Part shown: positions 48,645 to 57,576 of the stretch, in pieces
Layout of the letters: each line of letters opens with the position of its first letter
How positions within the stretch are numbered: position 1 is the first letter of the stretch
Origin: Ralstonia sp. TCR112
Lineage (GTDB): Bacteria; Pseudomonadota; Gammaproteobacteria; Burkholderiales; Burkholderiaceae
Direction of reading: 5' to 3'
Length of the DNA stretch: 64,000 nt
Assembly: GCF_007997035.1 (NCBI RefSeq)
Contig: NZ_VOSS01000030.1
Span: 1-64,000 of the forward strand
The notes under the pieces: model-generated
What the model saw: only the letters and a program-made list of their open reading frames with translations
The model's database searches: none
What the model was told of the DNA's origin: nothing
Made by a program: the position numbers and the translations under genes

Positions 48645-49832
48645 ATGCACTCCCAGCCCGCCATGCAAACCGCCATGAAAGCGCGCCAGTCTTACGTTTG
48701 CGCCCTGTCGGCGGTTGCCGCGGCAGCGCTTTTCTGCATGGGCGCCGCCCACGCTGCCGAGCGCACTGTGACGCCGGCACAACAGGCGCAGGCCGCGACG
48801 GCTGCCCAAGCGGGCATCCCCGAATCCGAACTGTCCCCCACCGCGCCTGCGCAGTACACCGTGCGCCGTGGAGACACGCTCTGGGCGATCTCCGGCAAGT
48901 ACCTCAAGCGGCCCTATCGCTGGCCCGAACTCTGGGGCATGAACCGCGAGCAGATCCGCAACCCGCATCTGATCTATCCGGGCCAGATCCTGTATCTGCA
49001 TCACGCCAATGGCCGCGCGTGGCTGTCGAGTTCGCCGGCGTCGGCGGATGGCAGCACGGTGCGCCTGTCGCCGCATACCCGCGTGTCGGGGCAGGACGGT
49101 GACGCCATCTCCAGCATTCCCGCCGCCGCCATCGAGCCGTTCCTCACCCAGCCGATCGTCGTGGATGAAGAAACGCTGGCCACGCCGGCGCGCATCTTCT
49201 CGCTGCCCGAAGGCCGCGTTTATCTGGGCAAGGGCGAAAACGCCTACGCCCGCGGCCTGCCGGAAGGCGAAGGCGGGCAGGCTGGCACCGAATGGCAGGC
49301 GTATCGCCCAGTCCGTCCGCTCAAGGATCCGGTCACGGGCAACGTGCTCGGCTACGAAGCCGACTTCCTCGGCACGCTGCGCGTGGTGCGTGCGGCGACC
49401 GGCCCGCAGGCGGTGACCAAGATGGAGGTGCTGTCGTCCAAGGAAGAAATGGGCGTCGGCTCGCAACTGATGCCGCTGCCGCCGCGCGTGCCGGTGCGCT
49501 ATGTGCCGCATGCGCCGGAAGGTGACGTGCACGGCGCGGTCGCCAAGGTGACCGGCGGTGTGCGCTTCGGCGGCACCGACCAGGTGGTTGTGCTGAACAT
49601 CGGCAGTCAGCAGGGGCTGGAGCCTGGCCACGTGCTGTCGCTGGCGCGCGCTGGCGCACTCGTGAAAGACGCCACCGCTGGCAACGAAGCCGTGCAACTG
49701 CCCGCAGAGCGCTACGGCCTCGCCTTTGTGTTCCGCGTGTTCCCGCACGTGGCCTATGCGCTGGTGACGGACGCGTCGAACGCCGTGGAAGTGGGCGACA
49801 GCGTCAGCAACCCGATGTCGCAGCAACCCTGA
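48645..49832 (+). CDS. LysM-domain secreted protein
   Basis: About 395 residues. Signal peptide ending at MGAAHAAE; a single LysM peptidoglycan-binding domain (about 60-110: YTVRRGDTLWAISGKYLKRPYRWPELWGMNREQIRNPHLIYPGQIL); then a long conserved C-terminal part (about 120-395) with no named fold that I recognise. The gene order LysM-dprA is conserved in betaproteobacteria, and the LysM protein presumably binds septal or old peptidoglycan. Start uncertain among ATGs at 48645, 48663 and 48675; none has a strong ribosome site, and all keep the signal peptide. dprA starts 25 nt downstream. Confidence 0.88.
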   Translation: MHSQPAMQTAMKARQSYVCALSAVAAAALFCMGAAHAAERTVTPAQQAQAATAAQAGIPESELSPTAPAQYTVRRGDTLWAISGKYLKRPYRWPELWGMNREQIRNPHLIYPGQILYLHHANGRAWLSSSPASADGSTVRLSPHTRVSGQDGDAISSIPAAAIEPFLTQPIVVDEETLATPARIFSLPEGRVYLGKGENAYARGLPEGEGGQAGTEWQAYRPVRPLKDPVTGNVLGYEADFLGTLRVVRAATGPQAVTKMEVLSSKEEMGVGSQLMPLPPRVPVRYVPHAPEGDVHGAVAKVTGGVRFGGTDQVVVLNIGSQQGLEPGHVLSLARAGALVKDATAGNEAVQLPAERYGLAFVFRVFPHVAYALVTDASNAVEVGDSVSNPMSQQP

Positions 49833-49857
49833 ACTACGCGCTACCGCAGTCCTCGAT

Positions 49858-51063
49858 TTGACCGATGCATCCCAGGCCGCGGCGTCCGCTGCGGCCGATT
49901 CCACTGCTTCCCTTTCCTGTACGCGCGATCCGGCTGAACTGGCCGCGTGGCTGCGTCTGACTGAAACCCCGGGCGTTGGGCCTGTGGCCGCGCGGCAGTT
50001 GCTGGCGGCCTTCGGATTGCCGCAAGACATCTTCGCCCAGCCGTATGCCGCGCTCGCCAAGGTGCTTCCCGAGCGTCAGGCGCGTGCGGTGCTCGCCGAG
50101 CCCGACGAGACGCTGTCAGCGCTGATCGAGCGCACCGTCGCCTGGGTGAACGAGCCGGGCAATGCCATCTTCACACTGGCCGATCGGGGCTACCCGCCCC
50201 GCCTGCTCGAACTGCCGGACCCGCCGACCCTGCTGTACACCAAGGGCGACGCCTCCCTGCTGCGCGCGGCCGCGGTGGGCGTGGTCGGTGCGCGCAGCGC
50301 CACGGCGGCCGGCATCGACAACGCCCGGGCATTTTCCCAGGCGCTGTCGGCGGCAAGCGTGACGGTCGTGTCGGGCCTGGCGCTCGGCATCGATGCGGCG
50401 GCGCATGAAGGCGCGCTGGCCGGCCCCGGCAGCACCATCGCAGTCGTGGGTACGGGGCTGGATATTGTTTACCCGGCCCGCAACCGGGCGCTGGCGCATC
50501 GCATTGCCGAGGCTGGCGTGATCATCTCCGAATACCCGCTCGGCATGGGCGCGCGGGCCGAGAACTTCCCGCGCCGCAACCGCCTCATCTCCGGCTTGGC
50601 GCGCGGGCTGCTGGTGGTGGAAGCGGCGGCGCAGTCCGGCTCGCTGATCACGGCGCGGCTGGCGGCCGAGCAGGGGCGCGATGTGTTTGCGATTCCCGGG
50701 TCGATCCATTCGCCGCTGGCCAAGGGCTGCCATCTGTTGATCAAGCAAGGCGCCAAGCTGGTGGAAACCGCCGCCGATATCCTCGACGAACTTGGCTGGG
50801 GGCGTGCTGCAGCGCCGGCCAAACGGGCGACGCGTGGGGTAGCGGCCGAGGCGTCCGCGGCCGCATCGGTCCCCGTTCGCCAAGAGTCAAGTGCTGCCGA
50901 AACCGCATTGCTCGACGCGCTTGGCTTTGACCCTGTCGATCTGGATACCTTGTGCGAGCGCACCGGCCAGGCAGCGGCCGCGCTCTCCGCACAGCTTCTG
51001 GCGCTGGAGCTGGATGGCCGCGTCGAGCGTCAGCCGGGCGGACGCTTCCTGCGGCTTCCGTGA
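49858..51063 (+). CDS. dprA: DNA-processing protein DprA
   Basis: Loads RecA on incoming single-stranded DNA during natural transformation; 401 residues. Order: an N-terminal helical SAM-like region (about 20-85, LTETPGVGPVAARQLLAAFG), the Rossmann core with VVGARSATAAGIDNARAFSQ, VVSGLALGIDAAAHEGAL, TIAVVGTGLDIVYPARN, ISEYPLGMGARAENFPRRNRLISGLARG and VFAIPGSIHSPLAKGCHLLIKQGA, and a C-terminal winged-helix DprA-WH domain (about 340-401). It starts with TTG at 49858; no ATG in frame nearby would keep the SAM-like region. Confidence 0.95.
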   Translation: MTDASQAAASAAADSTASLSCTRDPAELAAWLRLTETPGVGPVAARQLLAAFGLPQDIFAQPYAALAKVLPERQARAVLAEPDETLSALIERTVAWVNEPGNAIFTLADRGYPPRLLELPDPPTLLYTKGDASLLRAAAVGVVGARSATAAGIDNARAFSQALSAASVTVVSGLALGIDAAAHEGALAGPGSTIAVVGTGLDIVYPARNRALAHRIAEAGVIISEYPLGMGARAENFPRRNRLISGLARGLLVVEAAAQSGSLITARLAAEQGRDVFAIPGSIHSPLAKGCHLLIKQGAKLVETAADILDELGWGRAAAPAKRATRGVAAEASAAASVPVRQESSAAETALLDALGFDPVDLDTLCERTGQAAAALSAQLLALELDGRVERQPGGRFLRLP

Positions 51064-51125
51064 AAGCGTGCCTACAATAGGCGCGACCCGTCCGCCACTC
51101 CGCTGATCGTTCAGCCCCGTTTTTC

Positions 51126-51506
51126 ATGCCACTGCTCTCGCCCGACACCGACGCCGCTGCGCTGCACGCGGGCATCCGCTCCGGGCAACTGCTGGTCGCG
51201 TGCCTGTGCGCGGAGTGGTGCGGCACGTGCCGCGCCTATCGCAAGACCTTCACTGAACTGGCGCAGCGGCATCCGGAGTGCTGCTTTGTCTGGGTCGATG
51301 TGGAAGACCATGCCGACGCGCTGGGCGATTTCGACGTGGAAAACTTTCCGACCCTGCTGGTGCAGCGAGGGAGCGATGTGTTGTTTTTCGGCCCCGTCTT
51401 GCCTCATGCGGGCGTTGTTGAGGGATTGCTTTCGCGTGATCTGAGCACGGCTTCCGCGGTAGTTGCGGCCCCCGACTTGCGAGGCTGGCTGCTGGAATCG
51501 GCGTGA
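51126..51506 (+). CDS. Thioredoxin-family protein
   Basis: A 126-residue thioredoxin-fold protein with the redox pair Cys31 and Cys34 in CAEWCGTCRAYRKTF and the cis-proline loop NFPTLLVQRG. The WCGTC variant in place of WCGPC suggests altered redox potential. No signal peptide, so it should be cytoplasmic. TACAAT 48 nt upstream (51073-51078) may be its own -10 element. It lies between dprA and topB on the same strand. Confidence 0.88.
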   Translation: MPLLSPDTDAAALHAGIRSGQLLVACLCAEWCGTCRAYRKTFTELAQRHPECCFVWVDVEDHADALGDFDVENFPTLLVQRGSDVLFFGPVLPHAGVVEGLLSRDLSTASAVVAAPDLRGWLLESA

Positions 51507-51759
51507 TTGCAGGCCTTGACAACGCCAAGCGCCGCATGCGCCACTCTATTGCGCCTGAAAAGGAACCGCGCTTATGATTGGCGGCCAAATTTGGGCCGGC
51601 CGAACATTGAGGACGCCCAAATGGGCGCGCTGACAAGCGTCGCCGGCACTTGAAGTCGGCAGGCGTTGCCATAAGACTCTAAAAAAACACGCGAACGGTC
51701 GTTATAGAAAAGCGACTTCTTCTTTACCCGATTACTTGCGATCGCCAGGATCCGCTCAC

Positions 51760-54390
51760 ATGTCCAAGGCTCTCATCATTGCCGAAAAACCGTCGGTCGC
51801 CGCTGATATCGCGCGCGCGCTGGGTGGCTTCACCAAGCACGACGAGTACTTTGAGAGCGACGACTACGTCCTCTCGTCGGCGGTTGGCCACCTGGTCGAG
51901 ATTGCCGCGCCGGATGAATACGAAGTCAAACGCGGCAAATGGAGCTTCGCGCATCTGCCCGTGATCCCGCCGCACTTTGACCTGCGCCCGATCGCCAAGT
52001 CGGAATCACGCCTGAAGGTGCTGACACGCCTGATCAAGCGCAAGGACGTCACCAGCCTGATCAACGCATGTGACGCGGGGCGCGAAGGTGAATTGATCTT
52101 CCGCCTGATCGCGCAACACGCAAACACCAAGTTGCCGGTGAAGCGTCTGTGGTTGCAGTCGATGACGCCGCAGTCGATTCGCGACGGCTTTGCCAAGCTG
52201 CGCAGCGACGAAGAGATGATCCCGCTGGCCGATGCTGCCCGCTGCCGTTCCGAGGCCGACTGGCTGGTCGGTATCAACGGCACGCGCGCCATGACCGCGT
52301 TCAACAGCAAGGGCGGCGGCTTCTTCCTGACTACCGTGGGCCGCGTGCAAACGCCCACGCTGTCGATCGTGGTGGAGCGCGAAGAGAAGATCAAACGCTT
52401 TGTCCCGCGCGATTACTGGGAAGTGCGCGCCGAGTTCATCGCCGCGGCCGGCCTGTACGAAGGCCGCTGGTTTGACCCGAAGTTCAAGAAGAACGAGTTC
52501 GATCCAGAGCAGCGCGATTCGCGTCTGTGGAGCGAGGCCGAGGCCAAGAGCATCGTGGCTGCGTGCCGCGACAAGCCGGGTTCCGTGACGGAAGAATCGA
52601 AGCCGTCGACGCAGATGTCGCCGGCCCTGTTCGACCTGACCAGCCTGCAGCGCGAGGCCAATGGCCGCTTCGGCTTCTCGGCCAAGAACACGCTGGGCCT
52701 GGCGCAGGCGCTGTATGAAAAGCACAAGGTGCTGACCTACCCGCGTACCGATTCGCGCGCGCTGCCCGAAGACTACATGGGCACGGTCAAGCAGACGCTG
52801 GACATGCTGGGCGAAAGCTCGCCCAACTATCTGACGCACGCGAAGAAGATCCTCGCCAACCAGTGGGTCAAGCCGAACAAGCGGATCTTCGACAACAGCA
52901 AGATCAGCGATCACTTCGCCATCATCCCGACGCTGCAGGCACCGAAGAACCTCTCGGAGCCCGAGCAGAAACTGTACGACTTGGTGGTGCGCCGTTTCCT
53001 GGCAGTGTTCTTCCCGGCCGCCGAATACCAGGTCACCACGCGGATTACCGAGGTGGCCGGGCATCACTTCAAGACCGAAGGCAAGGTGCTGGTGAATCCG
53101 GGCTGGCTGGTCGTGTACGGCCGCGAGGCGCAGGGCGAAGACGCCAACCTCGTGCCGGTCGCCAAGGATGAGAAGGTCAAGACCGACAAGGTCGAGCCGG
53201 TCGGCCTGACCACCAAGCCGCCCGCACGCTACAACGAAGCGACGCTGCTGTCGGCCATGGAAGGTGCCGGCAAGCTCGTCGACGACGACGCGCTGCGCGA
53301 AGCCATGGCCGGCAAGGGCCTGGGCACGCCAGCCACACGCGCGGCCATCATCGAAGGTCTGCTGACGGAAAAGTACCTCGTGCGCGAGGGCCGCGAGCTG
53401 ATCCCAACGGCCAAGGCCTTCCAGCTGATGACGCTGCTGCGCGGCCTCGGCGTGGAAGAACTGACGCAAGCCGAGTTGACCGGCGGCTGGGAGCACAAGC
53501 TTTCCCTGATCGAACGTGGTCAGCTGGAGCGCGACGAATTCATGCGCGAGATCGCGCAGATGACGCAGCAGATCGTCAAGCGCGCCAAGGAATACGACAG
53601 CGACACCATCCCTGGCGACTACGCGACGCTCTCCACGCCGTGCCCGCAGTGCGGCCACGTGGTCAAAGAAAACTACCGCCGTTTCGCCTGCAGCCACTGC
53701 GACTTCTCGATCAGCAAGATTCCGGGCGGCCGCCAGTTCGAGCTGGACGAGGTGGAAGAGCTGCTGACCAACAAGACCATCGGCCCGCTGCAGGGCTTCC
53801 GCAGCAAGATGGGCCGGCCGTTTGCGGCCATCCTCAAGCTGGCGCAGGAAGACGGTCACTGGAAGATGGAGTTCGACTTCGGCCAGAACGACGAAGACGA
53901 CGGCGAGCCGGTCGATTTCTCTGGCCAGGAAAGCGTCGGTCACTGCCCGAAGTGCAACGGCAATGTCTACGAGCACGGTCTGAAGTACGTGTGCGAGAAC
54001 GCCGTGGCGCAGCCCAAGACCTGCGACTTCACCACCGGCAAGATCATCTTGCAGCAGGAGATCAGCCGCGAGCAGTTGGCCAAGCTGCTGACCGAAGGCA
54101 AGACCGACCTGCTGACAGGCTTCAAGTCGGCGCGCACCGGCCGCAACTTCAAGGCGTTCCTCGTCAAGCAGCCGGACGGCAAGATCGGCTTCGAATTCGA
54201 GCCGCGTGGCGAAGGCAAGGGCAAGCCCGGCGCCAAGACCGCGGCGAAGAAGACCACGGCCGCTGCCAAGACGCCCGCTGCCAAGAAGGCGCCCGCCAAG
54301 ACCGCAAGCAAGACGGCCGCCAAGAAGACCCCGGCGCGCAAGAAAGCCGCTGAAGCCGAGGCCGACGAGGAAAGCACCAGCGAAACCTGA
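51760..54390 (+). CDS. topB: DNA topoisomerase III with Lys/Ala-rich tail
   Basis: Type IA topoisomerase of 876 residues that decatenates and relaxes DNA. Toprim domain at the N-terminus (KALIIAEKPSVAADIARAL; acidic DAGREGE), the LWLQSMTP region, NGTRAMT, the FLTTVGRVQTPTL hinge, and the active-site Tyr327 in LTYPRTDS. Two C-terminal zinc-type segments (CPQCGHVVKENYRRFACSHC at about 628-650, and CPKCNG further on) precede a 60-residue tail of Lys, Ala, Thr and Pro with an acidic end. Such a tail should add non-specific DNA binding. Start at the ATG at 51760 after CCAGGA; the earlier in-frame codon at 51736 lacks support. Confidence 0.95.
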   Translation: MSKALIIAEKPSVAADIARALGGFTKHDEYFESDDYVLSSAVGHLVEIAAPDEYEVKRGKWSFAHLPVIPPHFDLRPIAKSESRLKVLTRLIKRKDVTSLINACDAGREGELIFRLIAQHANTKLPVKRLWLQSMTPQSIRDGFAKLRSDEEMIPLADAARCRSEADWLVGINGTRAMTAFNSKGGGFFLTTVGRVQTPTLSIVVEREEKIKRFVPRDYWEVRAEFIAAAGLYEGRWFDPKFKKNEFDPEQRDSRLWSEAEAKSIVAACRDKPGSVTEESKPSTQMSPALFDLTSLQREANGRFGFSAKNTLGLAQALYEKHKVLTYPRTDSRALPEDYMGTVKQTLDMLGESSPNYLTHAKKILANQWVKPNKRIFDNSKISDHFAIIPTLQAPKNLSEPEQKLYDLVVRRFLAVFFPAAEYQVTTRITEVAGHHFKTEGKVLVNPGWLVVYGREAQGEDANLVPVAKDEKVKTDKVEPVGLTTKPPARYNEATLLSAMEGAGKLVDDDALREAMAGKGLGTPATRAAIIEGLLTEKYLVREGRELIPTAKAFQLMTLLRGLGVEELTQAELTGGWEHKLSLIERGQLERDEFMREIAQMTQQIVKRAKEYDSDTIPGDYATLSTPCPQCGHVVKENYRRFACSHCDFSISKIPGGRQFELDEVEELLTNKTIGPLQGFRSKMGRPFAAILKLAQEDGHWKMEFDFGQNDEDDGEPVDFSGQESVGHCPKCNGNVYEHGLKYVCENAVAQPKTCDFTTGKIILQQEISREQLAKLLTEGKTDLLTGFKSARTGRNFKAFLVKQPDGKIGFEFEPRGEGKGKPGAKTAAKKTTAAAKTPAAKKAPAKTASKTAAKKTPARKKAAEAEADEESTSET

Positions 54391-54414
54391 ACGCAGTTTC
54401 GCAGGCATCAATGC

Positions 54415-54446
54415 AAACGGGAGGACACTGTCCTCCGTTTTGTTTT
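54415..54446. terminator. Bidirectional terminator between topB and the LysR gene
   Basis: 7-bp stem GGAGGAC / GTCCTCC with a tight 3-nt loop, flanked by AAAC on the left and GTTTTGTTTT on the right, in the 72-bp gap between two convergent genes. Confidence 0.85.
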
Positions 54447-54462
54447 GGCGATGCGGCTCGGC

Positions 54463-55401
54463 TTATGCGGCTTCGCTCAGGCCACGGCCGGCGCGCGCCT
54501 CGCTGTGCTTCACTTCCATCGCCTGGGCCAGCATGTAATCGATGAACGTGCGGACCTTCGTCGGCAGGAACTTGCGGCTCGGGTACACCAGCGACAGCGA
54601 CCGATGCGGCAGCTTGTATTGCGGCAGCACGCGCACCAGTCGTCCGGATTCCAGATCCGGCCGCGCCATGTACGACGACAGAATCGCGATGCCCATGTCG
54701 GCGAGCACGGCGCGGTGCATCAGTTCGGCATTGCTCGTGACGAGCGATGGCTGCACCGGCACCGAAATCGACTGACCGTCGGGCGTGCTCATCTCCCATT
54801 CGTGACGCAGCTGCGGGTGCCACATGGCGATGACGCGGTGCTCGGCAATATCTTCGGCGCGCTGCGGCGTGGAATGCTGGCGGAGGTAGGCCGGCGTGGC
54901 GGCCATGACCATCTCGGCGGAAATCATGCGGCGTGCGACGAGGTGCGAGCCGAGGCCGAGTTCTGAAACCATGATGCCGACGTCGCGGCCATCCTCGACG
55001 ATGTCGATCGGGCGATCGGACAGCGCCACGTCAAACGTCACCTCGGGATAGAGCTGCTGGAAACGCGCGAGCAGCATCGGCAGCACGTGCAGCCCGAACA
55101 TGACGGGGGCGACGATGCGCAGGCCGCCGACCAGCGCCTGGCTGCGCGAGGTGGCGAGCGATTCCGCCTCGTCAATGTCGAGCAGGATCTGCGCACAGCG
55201 CTGCAGGTAGGTTTCGCCCACGTCGGTCAGCGACAGGCTGCGCGTGGTGCGGTTGAGCAGGCGCGTGCCGAGATGCGCCTCGAGGTCGGCCACGTAACGC
55301 GTGACCACGGCATTGCTCATTGACAGATGCTGTGCCGCCCGGGCGAAGCTGCCGAGCTCCACCACCTTGGAAAACACCCGCATCGACTGCAAACGATCCA
55401 T
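54463..55401 (-). CDS. LysR-family transcriptional regulator
   Basis: A 312-residue LysR regulator. N-terminal winged helix-turn-helix in residues 1-60 (MRVFSKVVELGSFARAAQHLSMSNAVVTRYVADLEAHLGTRLLNRTTRSLSLT) and a C-terminal periplasmic-binding-like effector domain (about 90-300). The HTH resembles the large CrgA/AaeR-type group. It is transcribed away from an acyl-CoA ligase gene 450 bp to the right. A near-perfect T-N11-A site lies 17 bp upstream of its start, expected for autoregulation and possible control of the divergent gene. Effector unknown. Confidence 0.93.
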   Translation of the reverse strand: MDRLQSMRVFSKVVELGSFARAAQHLSMSNAVVTRYVADLEAHLGTRLLNRTTRSLSLTDVGETYLQRCAQILLDIDEAESLATSRSQALVGGLRIVAPVMFGLHVLPMLLARFQQLYPEVTFDVALSDRPIDIVEDGRDVGIMVSELGLGSHLVARRMISAEMVMAATPAYLRQHSTPQRAEDIAEHRVIAMWHPQLRHEWEMSTPDGQSISVPVQPSLVTSNAELMHRAVLADMGIAILSSYMARPDLESGRLVRVLPQYKLPHRSLSLVYPSRKFLPTKVRTFIDYMLAQAMEVKHSEARAGRGLSEAA

Positions 55402-55851
55402 TCCGGCCTCTCACATAATTTGTTGTCAAAAATAGAACAAATCTGTCGTGACAGCAAATATTTAATATTGTCAGAAGCAATTCACTGCCTAGGGGTAATT
55501 CTTGAATGTGAGCACACGCTCATGTGAGAATGCCGCCCCAGCTCCATTTGAGATATTTCGTTGCCGAGGCTGCGTATCCGACTTCTCACCGATTGACGCA
55601 ACAGCAGATTTGCGTCGAGACTCTATACCGAGCGGTAGATTTTCGTGGGTTCGTCTTGTGCCAGGTCATGTTTGGCCCGAATCGTGGGTGGAACGCAGTC
55701 TTGCGCAAATCGGTGCGGCGGTGGTCAGAAGGCCTCGCCATACTTGAACGATGGATGCCGCGAACCCTGACCCGCATGAGCGCCCCGCAACGAGGGCAGC
55801 CATCACGGCCGATGTATCGCCCCGCGATGCCGACGGCCGAGGAGACACCAC
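55402..55851. other. Divergent intergenic region, LysR gene / acyl-CoA ligase
   Basis: A 450-bp gap. The first 100 bp next to the LysR gene are AT-rich and carry the T-N11-A site plus AATATT-T-AATATT at 55457-55469, a likely promoter core. The remaining 350 bp towards the ligase gene are of normal composition and show no ORF with a ribosome site, no repeat and no RNA element. It is long for a bacterial promoter region. Confidence 0.4.
55418..55442. promoter_or_regulatory. LysR-type box (T-N11-A) upstream of the LysR gene
   Basis: ATTTGTT-N11-AACAAAT, a perfect 7-bp inverted repeat with the classic T-N11-A spacing, ending 17 bp before the LysR start codon. The position suits repression of its own gene and activation of the divergent one. 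Confidence 0.7.
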
Positions 55852-57540
55852 ATGACCATCCAGAATCGCGAACCGGTCCACTATCTGGCGGGCGAAATGC
55901 CTCTGCACCGGTATTGCGCCCACCATGCGCAGCAAACGCCCGAGCGCATCGCCCTGTTGTGGTACGGCCGCACAATCTGCTGGCGCGAGCTGGATCAGGC
56001 GTCGACGCGGCTGGCCGTGCAATTGCAGCGGCTGGGCGTGTCACGCGGCGATCGCGTTGCGCTGTTCCTGCACAACTGTCCGCAAGCCATCGTGGCCCAT
56101 CTGGCCACGGCCAAGCTGGGCGGCATCGTCGTGCCGTGCGGGCCGCTGTCGCGTCAGCATGAACTGCGCGACCAACTGGCCGATTGCGGCGCGAAGATTC
56201 TGGTGGCCGCGGCTGACCTGATGCCGATTGTCGAGGCCGCGCGGCCGGGCACGTCGGTCACGACCGTCATCACCACGCGCTATGCCGATCTGCAGCCCTC
56301 ACAGCCTGCGTGCCGCAAGGCGCTGGCTGTGCCGCCCGAGCTGATTGCCGCCGATGCCTCGTCTGCGCCGCCGCTCAAGAACAAGCCGGGCGCCGCGCAG
56401 CTCGACCTCATGCAGCTGATGGCCGAACCCGTGGATGTGGCCGAGCGCAACGCCGTGGCCGCCATCCAGGTGAACTTGGACGACGTTGCGCTGATGGTCT
56501 ACACCTCCGGTACCACCGGACGCCCGAAGGGCGCCATGCTCACGCACCGCAACGCGCTGTACAAAACGGCCGTCACGGTGCAGGTCAGCGGCATCCACGC
56601 ATCGGACGTGATGCTGGCGGTGGCGCCGCTGTCGCATATCGCCGGCATGCTGATGGGCATGAACGTGATGCTGTATTCCGGCGCGACGACCATCCTGCTT
56701 TATCGGTTCGATCCCCTGGCTGTGCTGCAGGCCATCGACCGCTATCGCGTGACACGCTGGTACAGCATGACGCCAATGAACCTGGCGGTCATGGCGCATC
56801 CGGATGCCGCGCAATACCGCATGGAATCGTTGGTGGCCAACCCATGCACCAGCTTCGGTGTCACGCTGACCGAAGCCATCGCCGACCGGTGGCGTGCCTT
56901 TGCAGGCCCGCAGTGCCGCATCTATGAAGCCGCCTATGGCTTATCGGAAACGCACACCTGCGATGCCATCACCCCTGCGGATGCCCCGCGCTGGGGTTGG
57001 CACGGCAAGATCGTCCCGCAGACCGAGGTACGCATCGTCGATCCGCACACCGGCGCGGAACTGCCGCCGGGCCAGGCCGGCGAAATCACCATCCGCAGCC
57101 CCGGCGTCTTCCGCGGCTACTGGCAGCGCGACGAGGCCACGCGCGCCGTCCTGCACAACGGTTTCCTGCGGACCGGCGATATCGGCCAGGTCTCGCCCGA
57201 CGGCTACCTTCAATGGCAGGGCCGCATCAAGGAGATGATCAAGGTCTCGGGCTACAGCGTGTTTCCGGAGGAGGTCGAGGCGCTGCTGTCGCGCCACCCG
57301 GGCATCCGCCAAGTGGCCGTGACGCCCATCCCCGATCCCGACAAGGGCGAAGTCGTCTGTGCGCACGTGGTGCCGATGAGCGGCGTGACGCTCTCGGAAG
57401 CCGAGCTGATTGCCTGGTCGCGCGACAACATGGCGCCCTACAAGGTGCCGCGGCGCGTGAAGTTCCATGATGCGCTGCCCGCTACCGCGACGGGCAAGGT
57501 GCTGCGAAGGTTGCTGCGCGAAGACGCCATCGCCGCCTGA
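55852..57540 (+). CDS. Long-chain/medium-chain acyl-CoA ligase-like AMP-binding enzyme
   Basis: A 562-residue adenylate-forming enzyme. Phosphate loop YTSGTTGRPKG starting at Tyr217; APLSHIAG; the aromatic segment IYEAAYGLSETHTCDAI; acyl-adenylate Asp in FLRTGDIGQ; hinge GRIKEMIKVSGYSVFPEEVEALL; and the catalytic Lys in PATATGKVLRRLLRED near the C-terminus. It activates a carboxylic acid with ATP and CoA; the acid (fatty or aromatic) cannot be told from sequence. It stands alone, divergent from a LysR regulator that may control it, and ends at a shared terminator with rodA. Confidence 0.9.
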   Translation: MTIQNREPVHYLAGEMPLHRYCAHHAQQTPERIALLWYGRTICWRELDQASTRLAVQLQRLGVSRGDRVALFLHNCPQAIVAHLATAKLGGIVVPCGPLSRQHELRDQLADCGAKILVAAADLMPIVEAARPGTSVTTVITTRYADLQPSQPACRKALAVPPELIAADASSAPPLKNKPGAAQLDLMQLMAEPVDVAERNAVAAIQVNLDDVALMVYTSGTTGRPKGAMLTHRNALYKTAVTVQVSGIHASDVMLAVAPLSHIAGMLMGMNVMLYSGATTILLYRFDPLAVLQAIDRYRVTRWYSMTPMNLAVMAHPDAAQYRMESLVANPCTSFGVTLTEAIADRWRAFAGPQCRIYEAAYGLSETHTCDAITPADAPRWGWHGKIVPQTEVRIVDPHTGAELPPGQAGEITIRSPGVFRGYWQRDEATRAVLHNGFLRTGDIGQVSPDGYLQWQGRIKEMIKVSGYSVFPEEVEALLSRHPGIRQVAVTPIPDPDKGEVVCAHVVPMSGVTLSEAELIAWSRDNMAPYKVPRRVKFHDALPATATGKVLRRLLREDAIAA

Positions 57541-57575
57541 AAAACGAAACGCCGCCAAATTCTGGCGGCCGTTTT
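57541..57575. terminator. Bidirectional terminator between the acyl-CoA ligase gene and rodA
   Basis: 7-bp stem GCCGCCA / TGGCGGC with loop AATTC, flanked by AAAACG on the left and CGTTTT on the right. It fills the 36-bp gap between the two convergent stop codons. Confidence 0.85.
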
Positions 57576-57576
57576 G

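Noticed and set aside
53800-54823. Possible frameshift in the topB C-terminus because of its repetitive tail
   Set aside because: The reading frame continues without a break to a proper stop followed by a terminator; the tail composition is a natural low-complexity extension.
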